A DNA stretch of 64,000 bases from RGIG3009 sp045595445 (GTDB lineage Bacteria; Bacillota; Clostridia; Oscillospirales; Acutalibacteraceae), in the NCBI GenBank assembly GCA_045595445.1, contig JAZOAK010000069.1:62001-126000 (forward strand). The letters run 5' to 3'. The notes beneath the pieces were generated by a model. The model had not been told where the DNA came from, made no database searches, and was given only the letters and a program-made list of their open reading frames with translations. This document shows, piece by piece, positions 37,328-46,319 of this stretch (positions within the stretch are counted from its first letter, which is position 1; each line of letters opens with the position of its first letter). A program made the position numbers and the translations under genes.

Positions 37328-39958
37328 TTATTTGCTTCCTTTGATAGCAGCCTGAGCAGCAGCGAGGCGTGCGATCGGCACGCGGAACGGCGAGCAGGAC
37401 ACGTAGTCCAGACCGATGGTGTGGCAGAACTCAACGGAGACCGGGTCGCCGCCATGCTCACCGCAGATACCGCAGTGCATTTCGGGGCGAACTTTCTTAC
37501 CCAGCGTTACAGCCATTTCCATCAACTTACCGACACCCGTCTGATCAAGTTTCGCGAACGGATCGTTCTCAAAGATCTTGGTGTCATAGTAAGCGGAGAG
37601 GAACTTACCGGCATCGTCACGGGAGAAACCATAGGTCATCTGCGTCAGATCGTTGGTACCGAAGCAGAAGAACTCAGCCTCTTTCGCGATGTCGTCAGCA
37701 GTCAAGCAAGCACGCGGGATCTCCATCATGGTACCTACTTCATATTTCAGCTCAATGCCGGCAGCAGCGATTTCCGCATCAGCGGTAGCCACAACGACAT
37801 CCTTAACGAACTTCATCTCTTTGACTTCGCCGGTCAGCGGGATCATGATCTCGGGAACGAGGTTCCAATCCGGATGTGCTTTCTTCACGTTGATGGCAGC
37901 GCGGATAACCGCAGCGGTCTGCATCTTCGCAATTTCCGGATAGGTGACAGCCAGACGGCAGCCACGATGACCCATCATCGGGTTGAACTCATGCAAGGAA
38001 GCAATGATGTTCTTGATGTCCGCAACAGTCTTGCCCTGAGCCTTAGCAAGGAGCTCGATATCAGCTTCTTCGGTGGGCACGAACTCGTGCAGCGGAGGAT
38101 CGAGGAAGCGGATGGTAACGGGGCAGCCTTCCAGCGCCTCGTACAGCTTCTCGAAGTCACCCTGCTGATAGGGCAGGATCTTCGCGAGAGCCGCTTCACG
38201 CTCTTCAACCGTGTCGGCGCAGATCATTTCGCGGAACGCCGCGATACGATCCGCTTCAAAGAACATATGCTCGGTACGGCACAAACCAATACCTTCGGCA
38301 CCCAACTCGCGTGCTTTCTTCGCATCGGCGGGGGTATCAGCATTGGTGCGAACTTTCAAGGTACGGAACTCATCGGCCCATGCCATGATGCGGCCGAATT
38401 CGCCGGCAATTTCAGCATCCACCGTCGGGATGATGCCATCGTAGATGTTACCGGTAGAACCGTCGATGGAGATGTAATCGCCCTCGACGTAGGTCTTACC
38501 TGCGAGCTCGAACTTCTTGTTCTCTTCATCCATCTTGATGTCGCCGCAACCGGAAACACAGCAGGTACCCATACCACGTGCAACAACGGCTGCATGAGAG
38601 GTCATACCGCCGCGAACGGTCAGAATGCCCTGAGAAGCTTTCATACCGGTGATATCTTCGGGAGAGGTTTCCAGACGAACCAGAACGACCTTCTCGCCGC
38701 GCTCGTTCCATTCCACAGCGTCTTCGGCGGTGAACACCACACGACCGCAAGCAGCACCGGGAGAAGCGCCGAGGCCCTTACCGGCGGGGGTAGCAGCCTT
38801 CAAAGCCTTCTGGTCAAACTGCGGGTGAAGCAGCGTGTCAAGGTTACGAGGATCGATCATCGCAACAGCCTGCTTCTTATCGATCATGCCCTCGTCCACA
38901 AGGTCGCAAGCGATCTTCAAAGCCGCTTTCGCGGTACGCTTACCGTTACGAGTCTGCAACATATACAGTTTGCCGTCTTCAACGGTGAACTCCATATCCT
39001 GCATATCGCGGTAGTGATCTTCGAGGATCGCGCAAACTTTCTTAAACTCTTCGAACGCAGACGGGAACTTCTCAGCCATCTCAGCGATCGGCATGGGGGT
39101 ACGCACACCGGCAACAACGTCTTCGCCCTGAGCGTTAGTGAGGAACTCACCCATCAGGCCGGGTTCACCGGTAGCAGGGTCACGGGTACACGCAACACCG
39201 GTACCGCAGTTGTCACCCATGTTACCGAACGCAATCATTTGCACGTTAACAGCGGTACCCCAGGAGTACGGGATATCATTGTCACGGCGATAGACGTTCG
39301 CACGGGGGTTGTCCCAAGAACGGAACACCGCTTCGACGGCGCCCATGAGCTGTTCTTTGGGATCGGACGGGAACTCCGCACCGATCTTCGCTTTGTACTC
39401 CGCCTTGAACTGACCGGCGAGCTCTTTAAGATCATCAGCAGTCAGATCGACGTCCTGCGTAACGCCTTTGGCTTCTTTCATCTTGTCGATGAGTTCCTCG
39501 AAGTACTTTTTACCAACTTCCATAACGACGTCGGAGTACATCTGGATGAAACGGCGATAGCAGTCCCAAGCCCAACGGGGGTTGCCCGATTTTGCGGACA
39601 AGGTTTCCACAACGTCTTCATTCAAGCCAAGGTTCAAAATGGTATCCATCATACCGGGCATGGAAGCACGCGCGCCGGAACGCACGGACACGAGAAGCGG
39701 ATTCTCCTTGTCGCCGAACTTCTTGCCGGTGATGGCTTCCAACTTCACGATGTACTCCATGATTTCCGCCTGGATATCATCATTGATGCGGCGACCATCT
39801 TCGTAGTACTGGGTGCAGGCTTCGGTGCTGATAGTGAAGCCCTGCGGTACAGGCAGACCCATGCCGGTCATTTCGGCGAGGTTCGCACCTTTACCGCCGA
39901 GAGTGTTACGCATGGTGGCGTTACCCTCGCTGAACAGGTAAACAAACTTTTGACTCAT
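37328..39958 (-). CDS. ppdK: Pyruvate, phosphate dikinase
   Basis: An 876-residue enzyme interconverting PEP, AMP and PPi with pyruvate, ATP and Pi; in anaerobes it commonly serves PPi-linked glycolysis. The N-terminal ATP-grasp domain starts VYLFSEGNATMRNTLGGKGA; the phosphohistidine domain has GGMTSHAAVVARGMG at about residues 450-464; the C-terminal PEP-binding barrel has GLCRTEHMFF and CGICGEHGGDP. The last codons (QAAIKGSK) are the part repeated in the downstream array. AGGAGG ribosome binding site, own terminator. A long open frame on the opposite strand is a by-product of its codon use. Confidence 0.98.
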   Translation of the reverse strand: MSQKFVYLFSEGNATMRNTLGGKGANLAEMTGMGLPVPQGFTISTEACTQYYEDGRRINDDIQAEIMEYIVKLEAITGKKFGDKENPLLVSVRSGARASMPGMMDTILNLGLNEDVVETLSAKSGNPRWAWDCYRRFIQMYSDVVMEVGKKYFEELIDKMKEAKGVTQDVDLTADDLKELAGQFKAEYKAKIGAEFPSDPKEQLMGAVEAVFRSWDNPRANVYRRDNDIPYSWGTAVNVQMIAFGNMGDNCGTGVACTRDPATGEPGLMGEFLTNAQGEDVVAGVRTPMPIAEMAEKFPSAFEEFKKVCAILEDHYRDMQDMEFTVEDGKLYMLQTRNGKRTAKAALKIACDLVDEGMIDKKQAVAMIDPRNLDTLLHPQFDQKALKAATPAGKGLGASPGAACGRVVFTAEDAVEWNERGEKVVLVRLETSPEDITGMKASQGILTVRGGMTSHAAVVARGMGTCCVSGCGDIKMDEENKKFELAGKTYVEGDYISIDGSTGNIYDGIIPTVDAEIAGEFGRIMAWADEFRTLKVRTNADTPADAKKARELGAEGIGLCRTEHMFFEADRIAAFREMICADTVEEREAALAKILPYQQGDFEKLYEALEGCPVTIRFLDPPLHEFVPTEEADIELLAKAQGKTVADIKNIIASLHEFNPMMGHRGCRLAVTYPEIAKMQTAAVIRAAINVKKAHPDWNLVPEIMIPLTGEVKEMKFVKDVVVATADAEIAAAGIELKYEVGTMMEIPRACLTADDIAKEAEFFCFGTNDLTQMTYGFSRDDAGKFLSAYYDTKIFENDPFAKLDQTGVGKLMEMAVTLGKKVRPEMHCGICGEHGGDPVSVEFCHTIGLDYVSCSPFRVPIARLAAAQAAIKGSK

Positions 39959-40038
39959 TCTACAGTCATCCTCCTACTTTTTTGACTTTGCAAACAGTGT
40001 TTACGGCGCCAAACCAAACGGTCAGCGCACTTGTTCAT

Positions 40039-40044
40039 ATTATA
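40039..40044 (-). promoter_or_regulatory. -10 element of ppdK
   Basis: Minus-strand TATAAT about 80 bp before the start; a poor -35 (TTTTCA at about 17 bp) precedes it. Confidence 0.55.
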
Positions 40045-40170
40045 TCAAAAGAAATTGCAAATGAAAAGTGCTTTTTTACATTTTTTTAATTTTATTACAA
40101 TATGCCAGTATTTTTTTCGAAAAAACATGCGCTATGGTAATTTTGACTGTTTCCGCCGCCAAAATTCTGC

Positions 40171-40199
40171 TTGCAAAACCACGCTTTTTTTGCCATAAT
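40171..40199 (+). promoter_or_regulatory. Promoter of pth-mfd
   Basis: TTGCAA (40171-40176) and CATAAT (40194-40199), 17-bp spacer, about 50 bp before pth. Confidence 0.65.
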
Positions 40200-40250
40200 A
40201 AGGGTAGACTGGCGGGACTTCGATCCCGGTGGTTTTATGAGGTGATGGAT

Positions 40251-40850
40251 ATGTTTTTCAAAAAACCGAAACCGGCAGGCCCCATTGATTTTATCATCGT
40301 GGGGCTCGGTAATCCGGGCAAAAAATATGCAGGCACGCGTCACAACGCAGGATTTGCCGCCGTGGAAGCGTTGGCAGAGAAGGTGGGGGTGCGTGTCAAC
40401 CGCGTCAAATTCAAGTCGCTGTGCGGTGAAATGACCATCGGCGGCAAAAAACTCTTGTTACTGATGCCGCAAACCTTTATGAATAACAGCGGCGAAGCGG
40501 TACGCGAAGCGTTGTCGTTTTACAAACTTTCGCCCGAAAACTGCGTTGTAATTTGTGACGATATCACGCTCGACGTGGGCACCATCCGCATCCGTCGCAA
40601 GGGAAGCGACGGCGGTCAACGCGGCATGCGCAGCATCATCACCTTATGTGGCTCGGAACAATTTCCGCGCATCAAGATCGGTGTGGGCAAAAAACCGCAC
40701 CCCGAATACGATTTGGCGGCATGGGTGCTTTCCAAATTCAGCAAAGATGAAGCCGCCGCCATTGTCAAGGCGGCAAACGACGCCGCCGACGCGGCACTGC
40801 TGATCGCCGACGGACAACTTGACAAAGCAATGAACGATTTTTCAAAATAA
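40251..40850 (+). CDS. pth: Peptidyl-tRNA hydrolase
   Basis: A 199-residue enzyme that frees tRNA from prematurely released peptidyl-tRNA. IVGLGNPGKKYAGTRHNAGF contains the catalytic His and the Asn of the active site; PQTFMNNSGEAV and CDDITLDVGTIRIRRKGSDG are the other signatures, with GVGKKPHPEYDLAAWVLSKF near the end. It carries a short extra N-terminal peptide (MFFKKPKPAGP). The ATG at 40251 is chosen over one two codons earlier because GAGGTG is then at normal distance. mfd starts 10 bp downstream, the usual pth-mfd pair. Confidence 0.96.
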   Translation: MFFKKPKPAGPIDFIIVGLGNPGKKYAGTRHNAGFAAVEALAEKVGVRVNRVKFKSLCGEMTIGGKKLLLLMPQTFMNNSGEAVREALSFYKLSPENCVVICDDITLDVGTIRIRRKGSDGGQRGMRSIITLCGSEQFPRIKIGVGKKPHPEYDLAAWVLSKFSKDEAAAIVKAANDAADAALLIADGQLDKAMNDFSK

Positions 40851-40859
40851 GGTGACACC

Positions 40860-43800
40860 ATGTCCGTATTTGAAACAGGGCTGTCGGAACTCGACACCCT
40901 AAATGCGATCGAGCGTGATCTCAAAGCCGCCCGCTCGCCGATTCTGTTGACCGGAACCGGTCACATCCATAAGGTATTGTTAACACACGCTTTATCGGCA
41001 CGCATGGGCCGTAAGGCGTTTTTCGTCGTGGCAGACGAAGCGGAAGCCACCCGCGTATGCGAGGATCTCGCGGCACTTGGTGAAAACGCGCTCATGCTGC
41101 CGTCACGCGACGTATCGCTCAGGCAAACGGAGAGCGCTTCGCGCGAATATGAACAGTTGCGCTTGGGCGTGCTTTCAAAAATGGTCAACGGCGACTATTC
41201 CGCTGTGGTAGCAGGTATTGACGCGGTGATGAGTTACACCGTCCCGCCCGAAACGTTACGTGCCCGCACCTTGCATCTGGTACGCGACAAAGATCTGCCA
41301 GTAAAGGATCTGCCCGCCGCGCTCGCCCGCATGGGGTATTCGCGTTGCGATCAGATCGAGGGTGCGGGTCAATATGCGGTGCGCGGCGGTACCATTGACG
41401 TGTACCCTGCTCAAAACGCCTCCCCCATCCGTATCGAGTTATGGGGCGACACCGTCGATACCATCTCGTATTTTGACATTCTTTCTCAGCGGCGCACCGA
41501 TGCCTTGTCCGCTGTGGACATTCCGCCCGCTTGCGAAATTCTGTACGATTCCGCCGACGAATTGAGTGGAAAACTGGAAACGCTCGCCGCCTCTTTGAGC
41601 GGAAAACGTGCCGATCTTGTGCGGTCACATCTTTTGAAAGACGTCGATCGTCTGCGCAGCGGCACGCATCCCATAGCAACCGAGCGGTATCTGCCGCTCA
41701 TTTACCCCGAAGCCGTCACCGCGTTGGATTATGCGGCGGATGCGCTTTTGATCGTTTCCGAAAGCGCCAAGGTTCGCGAACGCATACGCACCTCCGAATG
41801 GCAGTTGCAGGAGGATATACAATCCCTCTTAGAAGAGGGCTGTTTGTGTCGGGAACTGTGCCGTTATCAAATGGATTTCGAGGATCTCTCCCGCTATTTT
41901 GAAACGCATCCCACCGTACTCATGGAAACGTTCGCCCACAGCAGCGGCGATATAAAAATACGCGAATTACACGCTCTCACCTGCCGTCAGTTGCCGGTAT
42001 GGTCGGGCGGGTTGTCGCTGTTATGCGAAGATTTGCAAGACTGTCTGTCCCGCCACATGGCGTGCATCGTGCTTGCGGGTGCGGAAGAAAAGAACGCACA
42101 AACACTCGCGGAAGATTTGCAAAAGCAGGGAATCCCCGCGTTATACGCACCCGCTCCCGAAAAACCGCTGCGCGACCGCGTGTTGGTCCTGCGCGGCGGG
42201 TTATCCGCCGGTGCGGAGTTCCCCGACGCCAATTTGTGCATCATCACGCACGGGCGCATCACCGTCAATCGCCGTAAACGGCGCTTAAACCGTACCGCGG
42301 GCGCGGAGATCCACAGTTTATCGGAACTGATGGTCGGTGATTACGTCGTTCACACGGCACACGGTATCGGCTTGTACCAGGGTATTCATCAGTTAGAGGT
42401 ACAGGGTGTCGTCAAGGATTATTTGAAACTGCAATACGATAAAGGCGATACGCTGTACGTGCCGGTCACGCAGCTGGATCTGGTTTCCAAATATATCGGC
42501 AACAAAGACGAGGTCAAAGTAAAACTGCATCGTCTCGGCGGACAAGAATGGCAAAAAACCAAAACACGCGTACGCACGGCAGTCAAGGATATTGCCAAAG
42601 AACTGATCAGCTTGTATTCACAGCGTATGGCAACGCCGGGGTACGCGTTTGATCCCGACAGCGAATGGCAGTATGACTTTGAACGTCATTTTGAATACGA
42701 GGAAACCGAAGATCAGTTGCGTTGCATTGACGAGATCAAGGCCGATATGGAACGTCCCGTCCCGATGGACCGCCTTCTTTGCGGTGACGTGGGATTCGGT
42801 AAAACAGAAGTGGCATTGCGTGCCGCGTTCAAATGCGTTTCGCAAAGCAAACAATGCGTTTTGTTAGTCCCCACCACCATTTTGGCGTTTCAGCATTACA
42901 ATACGCTGGTCAAACGGTTTGACGGATTCCCCGTACAGATCGAAATGCTGTCGCGTTTCCGCACGCCCAAACAACAAGAAAGGATCTTAAAAGATATGGC
43001 GGCGGGAAGACTGGATATTTTGGTCGGCACCCACCGCATGTTATCCAAAGACGTGAAATTCCGCAACCTCGGTTTGTTTATCGTGGACGAGGAGCAACGC
43101 TTCGGCGTCGCACAAAAGGAGCGCATCAAAGAGCTCGCCCCGCAAGTGGACGTACTAACGCTGTCTGCTACCCCTATCCCTCGCACACTCAACATGGCAA
43201 TGAGCGGGATCCGCGATATGTCCATTATTGAAGAAGCACCTCAGGATCGTCGCCCCGTGCAGACCTACGTGTTGGAGCACGATAACGGTATTATTGCAGA
43301 TGCCATCCGCCGTGAACTGCGTCGCGGCGGGCAAGTGTACTACGTGCACAACCGCACCGATACCATCGAACGCTGTGCCGCAGGATTGCAGATGCGCATC
43401 CCCGAAGCGCGCGTCGCATTCGCTCACGGTAAAATGTCGGAAGAAGAAATGTCGGACATCTGGCGACAGGTCATCGACCATGAAATTGACGTGCTCGTCT
43501 GTACCACCATCATCGAAACCGGCGTGGACGTACCGAACGTTAACACGCTTATCATTGAGAATGCCGATCGGTTTGGTCTGTCACAACTGCATCAGTTGCG
43601 CGGACGTGTGGGACGGTCTTCCCGCCGCGCGTTTGCGTATCTTACTTTCTTGCGCGGTAAAGTTCTCAGCGACGTATCCACCAAACGACTCGAAGCCATT
43701 CGCGAATTTACCGAATTTGGTGCCGGCTTTAAGATCGCCATGCGCGATATGGAGATCCGCGGCGCGGGCAATCTGCTCGGCGCACAACAACACGGACACA

Positions 43801-44324
43801 TGGAAGCCGTCGGGTACGATCTGTATCTGCGCCTGCTTGCCGAAGCGGTCGACGAGGAAAAAGGAAAACCCAAAACCCGCGAAGCAGAATGCTTAATCGA
43901 CCTGCCGGTATCGGCGCATATTCCCGAAAGTTATATCGGCACCAATGCACAACGGTTGGATATGTACCGCCGCATTGCAGATATCCGCACCGAGGAAGAT
44001 TCGCTGGACGTGTACGACGAACTGATCGACCGCTTCGGCGAACCGCCGGCCGCGGTGCAGGGTCTTGTGGAAGTCGCCCTACTTCGGAACATGGCTGCCG
44101 CCGCAGGTGTATACGAGGTCAAGCAAACGGCTGACAACCTGCTTTTATATCAACGCACCTTAGATCTGTCACTCGGCTCCAAATTAAACGCGGCACTGCC
44201 CGGCAGGGTGATGATCAACGCCGGACCGAAACCCTACGTTGCGGTCAAGATCAAACAGGGGTTATCGTCGCTGGACGTGCTCCGCGAAGCCTTACAAGCA
44301 ATTGAAAAGAGCGAGGAAGCATAA
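40860..44324 (+). CDS. mfd: Transcription-repair coupling factor Mfd
   Basis: A 1154-residue DNA translocase that removes stalled RNA polymerase and recruits the UvrA machinery. Domains in order: UvrB-like region (1 to about 330, with GAGQYAVRGGTIDVYP), a linker, the RNA-polymerase-interacting CarD-like domain (about 485-550, LMVGDYVVHTAHGIGLYQGI), two RecA motor domains with GDVGFGKTEVALRAAF, DEEQRFG, SATPIPRTLNMA and RVGRSSRRAFAY, and the C-terminal TRCF domain. Full length. Forms an operon with pth. Confidence 0.98.
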   Translation: MSVFETGLSELDTLNAIERDLKAARSPILLTGTGHIHKVLLTHALSARMGRKAFFVVADEAEATRVCEDLAALGENALMLPSRDVSLRQTESASREYEQLRLGVLSKMVNGDYSAVVAGIDAVMSYTVPPETLRARTLHLVRDKDLPVKDLPAALARMGYSRCDQIEGAGQYAVRGGTIDVYPAQNASPIRIELWGDTVDTISYFDILSQRRTDALSAVDIPPACEILYDSADELSGKLETLAASLSGKRADLVRSHLLKDVDRLRSGTHPIATERYLPLIYPEAVTALDYAADALLIVSESAKVRERIRTSEWQLQEDIQSLLEEGCLCRELCRYQMDFEDLSRYFETHPTVLMETFAHSSGDIKIRELHALTCRQLPVWSGGLSLLCEDLQDCLSRHMACIVLAGAEEKNAQTLAEDLQKQGIPALYAPAPEKPLRDRVLVLRGGLSAGAEFPDANLCIITHGRITVNRRKRRLNRTAGAEIHSLSELMVGDYVVHTAHGIGLYQGIHQLEVQGVVKDYLKLQYDKGDTLYVPVTQLDLVSKYIGNKDEVKVKLHRLGGQEWQKTKTRVRTAVKDIAKELISLYSQRMATPGYAFDPDSEWQYDFERHFEYEETEDQLRCIDEIKADMERPVPMDRLLCGDVGFGKTEVALRAAFKCVSQSKQCVLLVPTTILAFQHYNTLVKRFDGFPVQIEMLSRFRTPKQQERILKDMAAGRLDILVGTHRMLSKDVKFRNLGLFIVDEEQRFGVAQKERIKELAPQVDVLTLSATPIPRTLNMAMSGIRDMSIIEEAPQDRRPVQTYVLEHDNGIIADAIRRELRRGGQVYYVHNRTDTIERCAAGLQMRIPEARVAFAHGKMSEEEMSDIWRQVIDHEIDVLVCTTIIETGVDVPNVNTLIIENADRFGLSQLHQLRGRVGRSSRRAFAYLTFLRGKVLSDVSTKRLEAIREFTEFGAGFKIAMRDMEIRGAGNLLGAQQHGHMEAVGYDLYLRLLAEAVDEEKGKPKTREAECLIDLPVSAHIPESYIGTNAQRLDMYRRIADIRTEEDSLDVYDELIDRFGEPPAAVQGLVEVALLRNMAAAAGVYEVKQTADNLLLYQRTLDLSLGSKLNAALPGRVMINAGPKPYVAVKIKQGLSSLDVLREALQAIEKSEEA

Positions 44325-44345
44325 TGCTTCCTCGCTCTTTTTACC
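44305..44345. terminator. Bidirectional terminator spanning the mfd stop codon
   Basis: AAAAGAGCGAGGAAGCA and TGCTTCCTCGCTCTTTT are perfect 17-bp arms whose loop is the TAA stop of mfd. The convergent gene ends at 44341. Confidence 0.92.
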
Positions 44346-45060
44346 ATCCGCTGATGTGCCTTTTTTGCAATGCCTCCGTAATCTTATGTCCGACATCTCC
44401 GTAGGTGTCGGACAACTGTTCGATCAGCTCTTTGGTGCGCTGGCGGTGGGTAGTGCCGTCCACCGGACAACGGGATTTGATAACCGGCAACTCCTCACGT
44501 TGCACGAACGCGGATATTTCTTGCTCGGTTAAAAACACCATCGGACGAATCAGGGTAATATCGCTGCGGTCGAGATAACTTTTCGGTGAAAAGCAACCGA
44601 TGGTAGCACCCGAAAACAAATTCATCAACAGCGTTTCGGCAGCATCGTCTTGATGGTGACCGAGCGCAACCTTGTTACATCCCGCTTCTTTTGCCACGCG
44701 ATGCAGTGTGCCGCGTCTGAGCCGCGCACACAGACTGCACGGGTTCTCATTGCCGATATGCTCCTGTACGGCATCCCATAATTTCGTGCGTTTGAGTAAG
44801 TACGGCACTTCCAACCGATCACAAAGCGCCGCAACAGCGGAATAGTCACCCTCCTCGCCGTTAAACGAGGGGTCAAGGGTAATGGCGGTCAGCGTGAACG
44901 CTTGCGGATAAAAGCGACGCAGCTCGGCAAGTAACACAAGCAACGCCATGCTGTCTTTCCCACCGGACACACCAACGGCGATATGATCACCGGCTTCAAT
45001 CAACCCATACGCATCCACCGCCGCACGAAACGGCGCAGACAGATCACGATTTGCGGACAT
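44341..45060 (-). CDS. TtcA-like tRNA thiolation enzyme (PP-loop ATPase)
   Basis: A 239-residue N-type ATP pyrophosphatase. VGVSGGKDSMALLVLL is the PP-loop; NPCSLCARLRRGTLH has the CxxC and ALGHHQDDAAETLLMNLF the downstream signature, with RCPVDG near the end in place of a second cysteine pair. This combination is that of the TtcA group (2-thiocytidine at tRNA position 32) rather than TilS, which lacks CxxC. The ATG at 45060 follows GGAGG; a further open 12 codons upstream are ignored. Substrate nucleoside is inferred. Confidence 0.85.
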   Translation of the reverse strand: MSANRDLSAPFRAAVDAYGLIEAGDHIAVGVSGGKDSMALLVLLAELRRFYPQAFTLTAITLDPSFNGEEGDYSAVAALCDRLEVPYLLKRTKLWDAVQEHIGNENPCSLCARLRRGTLHRVAKEAGCNKVALGHHQDDAAETLLMNLFSGATIGCFSPKSYLDRSDITLIRPMVFLTEQEISAFVQREELPVIKSRCPVDGTTHRQRTKELIEQLSDTYGDVGHKITEALQKRHISGW

Positions 45061-45076
45061 ACGGTTGCCTCCGTTC

Positions 45077-45115
45077 AAAAAACGGCGGGAAGCCAAAGCT
45101 TCTCGCCGTTTCGTT
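45077..45115 (-). terminator. Terminator of ftsZ
   Basis: AAACGGCGGGAAGC and GCTTCTCGCCGTTT pair around CAAA; the minus strand continues TTTTTTG. It marks the 3' end of the dcw cluster. Confidence 0.88.
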
Positions 45116-45126
45116 GTTTGTTTGGA

Positions 45127-46188
45127 TTATTGCGGGCGTTTACGGAACATGTTGAGGAGATCCTCATCATCGTAATCGCTGGAATCGGTGCCGCCCTTGC
45201 CGTCTTCCGTCGGCGGGACGTAGGAGCCGTCAGCCGAGAAACCGGTGGCGACCAGCGTGATGCACAGCTCGTCCTCCAAATTCTCGTCGAAGGTCAGACC
45301 CCAAATGGTGTTAACGTCCGGATGCGCCGCCTCGGAAATGAGGTTACAAGCGATATCCACGTCTTCGAGCGGGATATCCGGTGAAGCGGTAACGTTGATG
45401 ATCAAGCCGCGAGCACCGTTGATGGTGGTCTCGAGCAACGGGCTGGCGATCGCCTCGCGAGCCGCAGTTTCAGCCTTATCTTTACCTTCCGCACGACCGA
45501 TACCCATGTGAGCATAGCCGGCATCTTTCATGATGGCGGTAACGTCCGCGAAGTCAAGGTTGATAACGGCTTCCGCGGTGATGAGTTCGGAAATGGACTG
45601 CACGCCCTGACGCAGGACACTGTCTGCCGCCTGGAACGCGTTCGCGATCGTGATGCGCTGCTCGCTGACGAGCTTCAGACGTTCGTTGGGGATAACCACC
45701 AAGCTGTCCACGTGCTCACGCAGGATAGCAATACCGTTCTCGGCCTGCTCCATACGGCGGCGACCTTCAAACGCAAACGGTTTCGTGACAATACCAACCG
45801 TCAGAATACCCATCTCGCGCGCGATCGACGCTACAACGGGAGCCGCACCGGTACCGGTACCGCCGCCCATGCCGGCGGTAACGAAAACCATATCGGTGCC
45901 TTTGAGGGCAGCCATGATCTCCTCGCGGCTTTCCTCGGCGGCGCGCTGGCCCTTTTCGGGGTTTGCGCCGGCGCCCATACCGCGTGTCAGTTTTTCACCG
46001 ATCTGCAGTTTAATTGTCGCCTGAGAGCGCAGCAAAGCTTGGTGATCCGTATTGATCGCCACAAATTCAACGCCCTTGACACCGGCGGTAACCATGCGGT
46101 TAAGCGCGTTTCCGCCACCACCGCCAACACCGATTACTTTAATCTGAACCCCGGTATCCAAGACTTCATCATCGTATTCAAAGTTCAT
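45127..46188 (-). CDS. ftsZ: Cell division GTPase FtsZ
   Basis: A 353-residue tubulin homologue forming the division ring. IGVGGGGGNALNRM opens the GTPase domain; GMGGGTGTGAAPVVA (about 107-121) is the tubulin signature, and NLDFADV the T7 catalytic loop. The C-terminal linker is short and ends DLLNMFRKRPQ, the conserved peptide that contacts FtsA or SepF. FtsA is absent from this cluster. AGGAGG ribosome binding site, and a separate consensus promoter behind ftsQ. Confidence 0.99.
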   Translation of the reverse strand: MNFEYDDEVLDTGVQIKVIGVGGGGGNALNRMVTAGVKGVEFVAINTDHQALLRSQATIKLQIGEKLTRGMGAGANPEKGQRAAEESREEIMAALKGTDMVFVTAGMGGGTGTGAAPVVASIAREMGILTVGIVTKPFAFEGRRRMEQAENGIAILREHVDSLVVIPNERLKLVSEQRITIANAFQAADSVLRQGVQSISELITAEAVINLDFADVTAIMKDAGYAHMGIGRAEGKDKAETAAREAIASPLLETTINGARGLIINVTASPDIPLEDVDIACNLISEAAHPDVNTIWGLTFDENLEDELCITLVATGFSADGSYVPPTEDGKGGTDSSDYDDEDLLNMFRKRPQ

Positions 46189-46248
46189 GGAACATCCTCC
46201 TACCTTTTATTTCGCAACAGTTAATCCTTATTTATAGAGTCACTGCAT

Positions 46249-46277
46249 ATCATACTACATTAATTTTATCATGTCAA
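46249..46277 (-). promoter_or_regulatory. Dedicated promoter of ftsZ
   Basis: Minus-strand TTGACA (46272-46277) and TATGAT (46249-46254), 17-bp spacer, in the ftsQ-ftsZ gap. It allows ftsZ to be expressed independently of the upstream cluster. Confidence 0.8.
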
Positions 46278-46319
46278 CCCTATAATTTCAACATTATTTT
46301 TAGAAAATTTTTTCTTTTT

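Larger units (their letters stand above)
34247..37354 (-). mobile_element. Array of three single-gene cassettes at the 3' end of ppdK
   Basis: Three units, 657, 1724 and 700 bp from ppdK outward, each holding one minus-strand gene with its own promoter-like sequence, then a 55-bp repeat, then a terminator. The 27 bp of each repeat nearest its stop codon are a variant copy of the final 27 bp of ppdK (37328-37354); the other 28 bp (to TTTCCCYCTTTTGC on the minus strand) are not found in ppdK and are nearly identical among copies. Translating the copies in the ppdK frame gives endings QAAIKGSK, QAAIKEGK and QAAIKESK, like ends of different ppdK alleles. This is what repeated site-specific integration into the ppdK 3' end would leave. 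No integrase is present; genes in the array are visibly AT-richer than the flanks. Confidence 0.7.

Noticed and set aside
34247..37354. Classical insertion sequences or a phage remnant as the source of the ppdK-linked repeats
   Set aside because: No transposase, integrase or phage gene is in the array, and the repeats are direct copies of a gene end rather than terminal inverted repeats.
37421..39985. An 854-codon open frame on the plus strand opposite ppdK
   Set aside because: It is exactly antisense to a complete ppdK with all motifs, has no ribosome binding site, and its translation shows no domain; it arises from codon bias.
44341..45060. TilS (tRNA-Ile lysidine synthase)
   Set aside because: The PP-loop is shared, but CSLC and the short length point to TtcA; the TilS C-terminal domain is absent.
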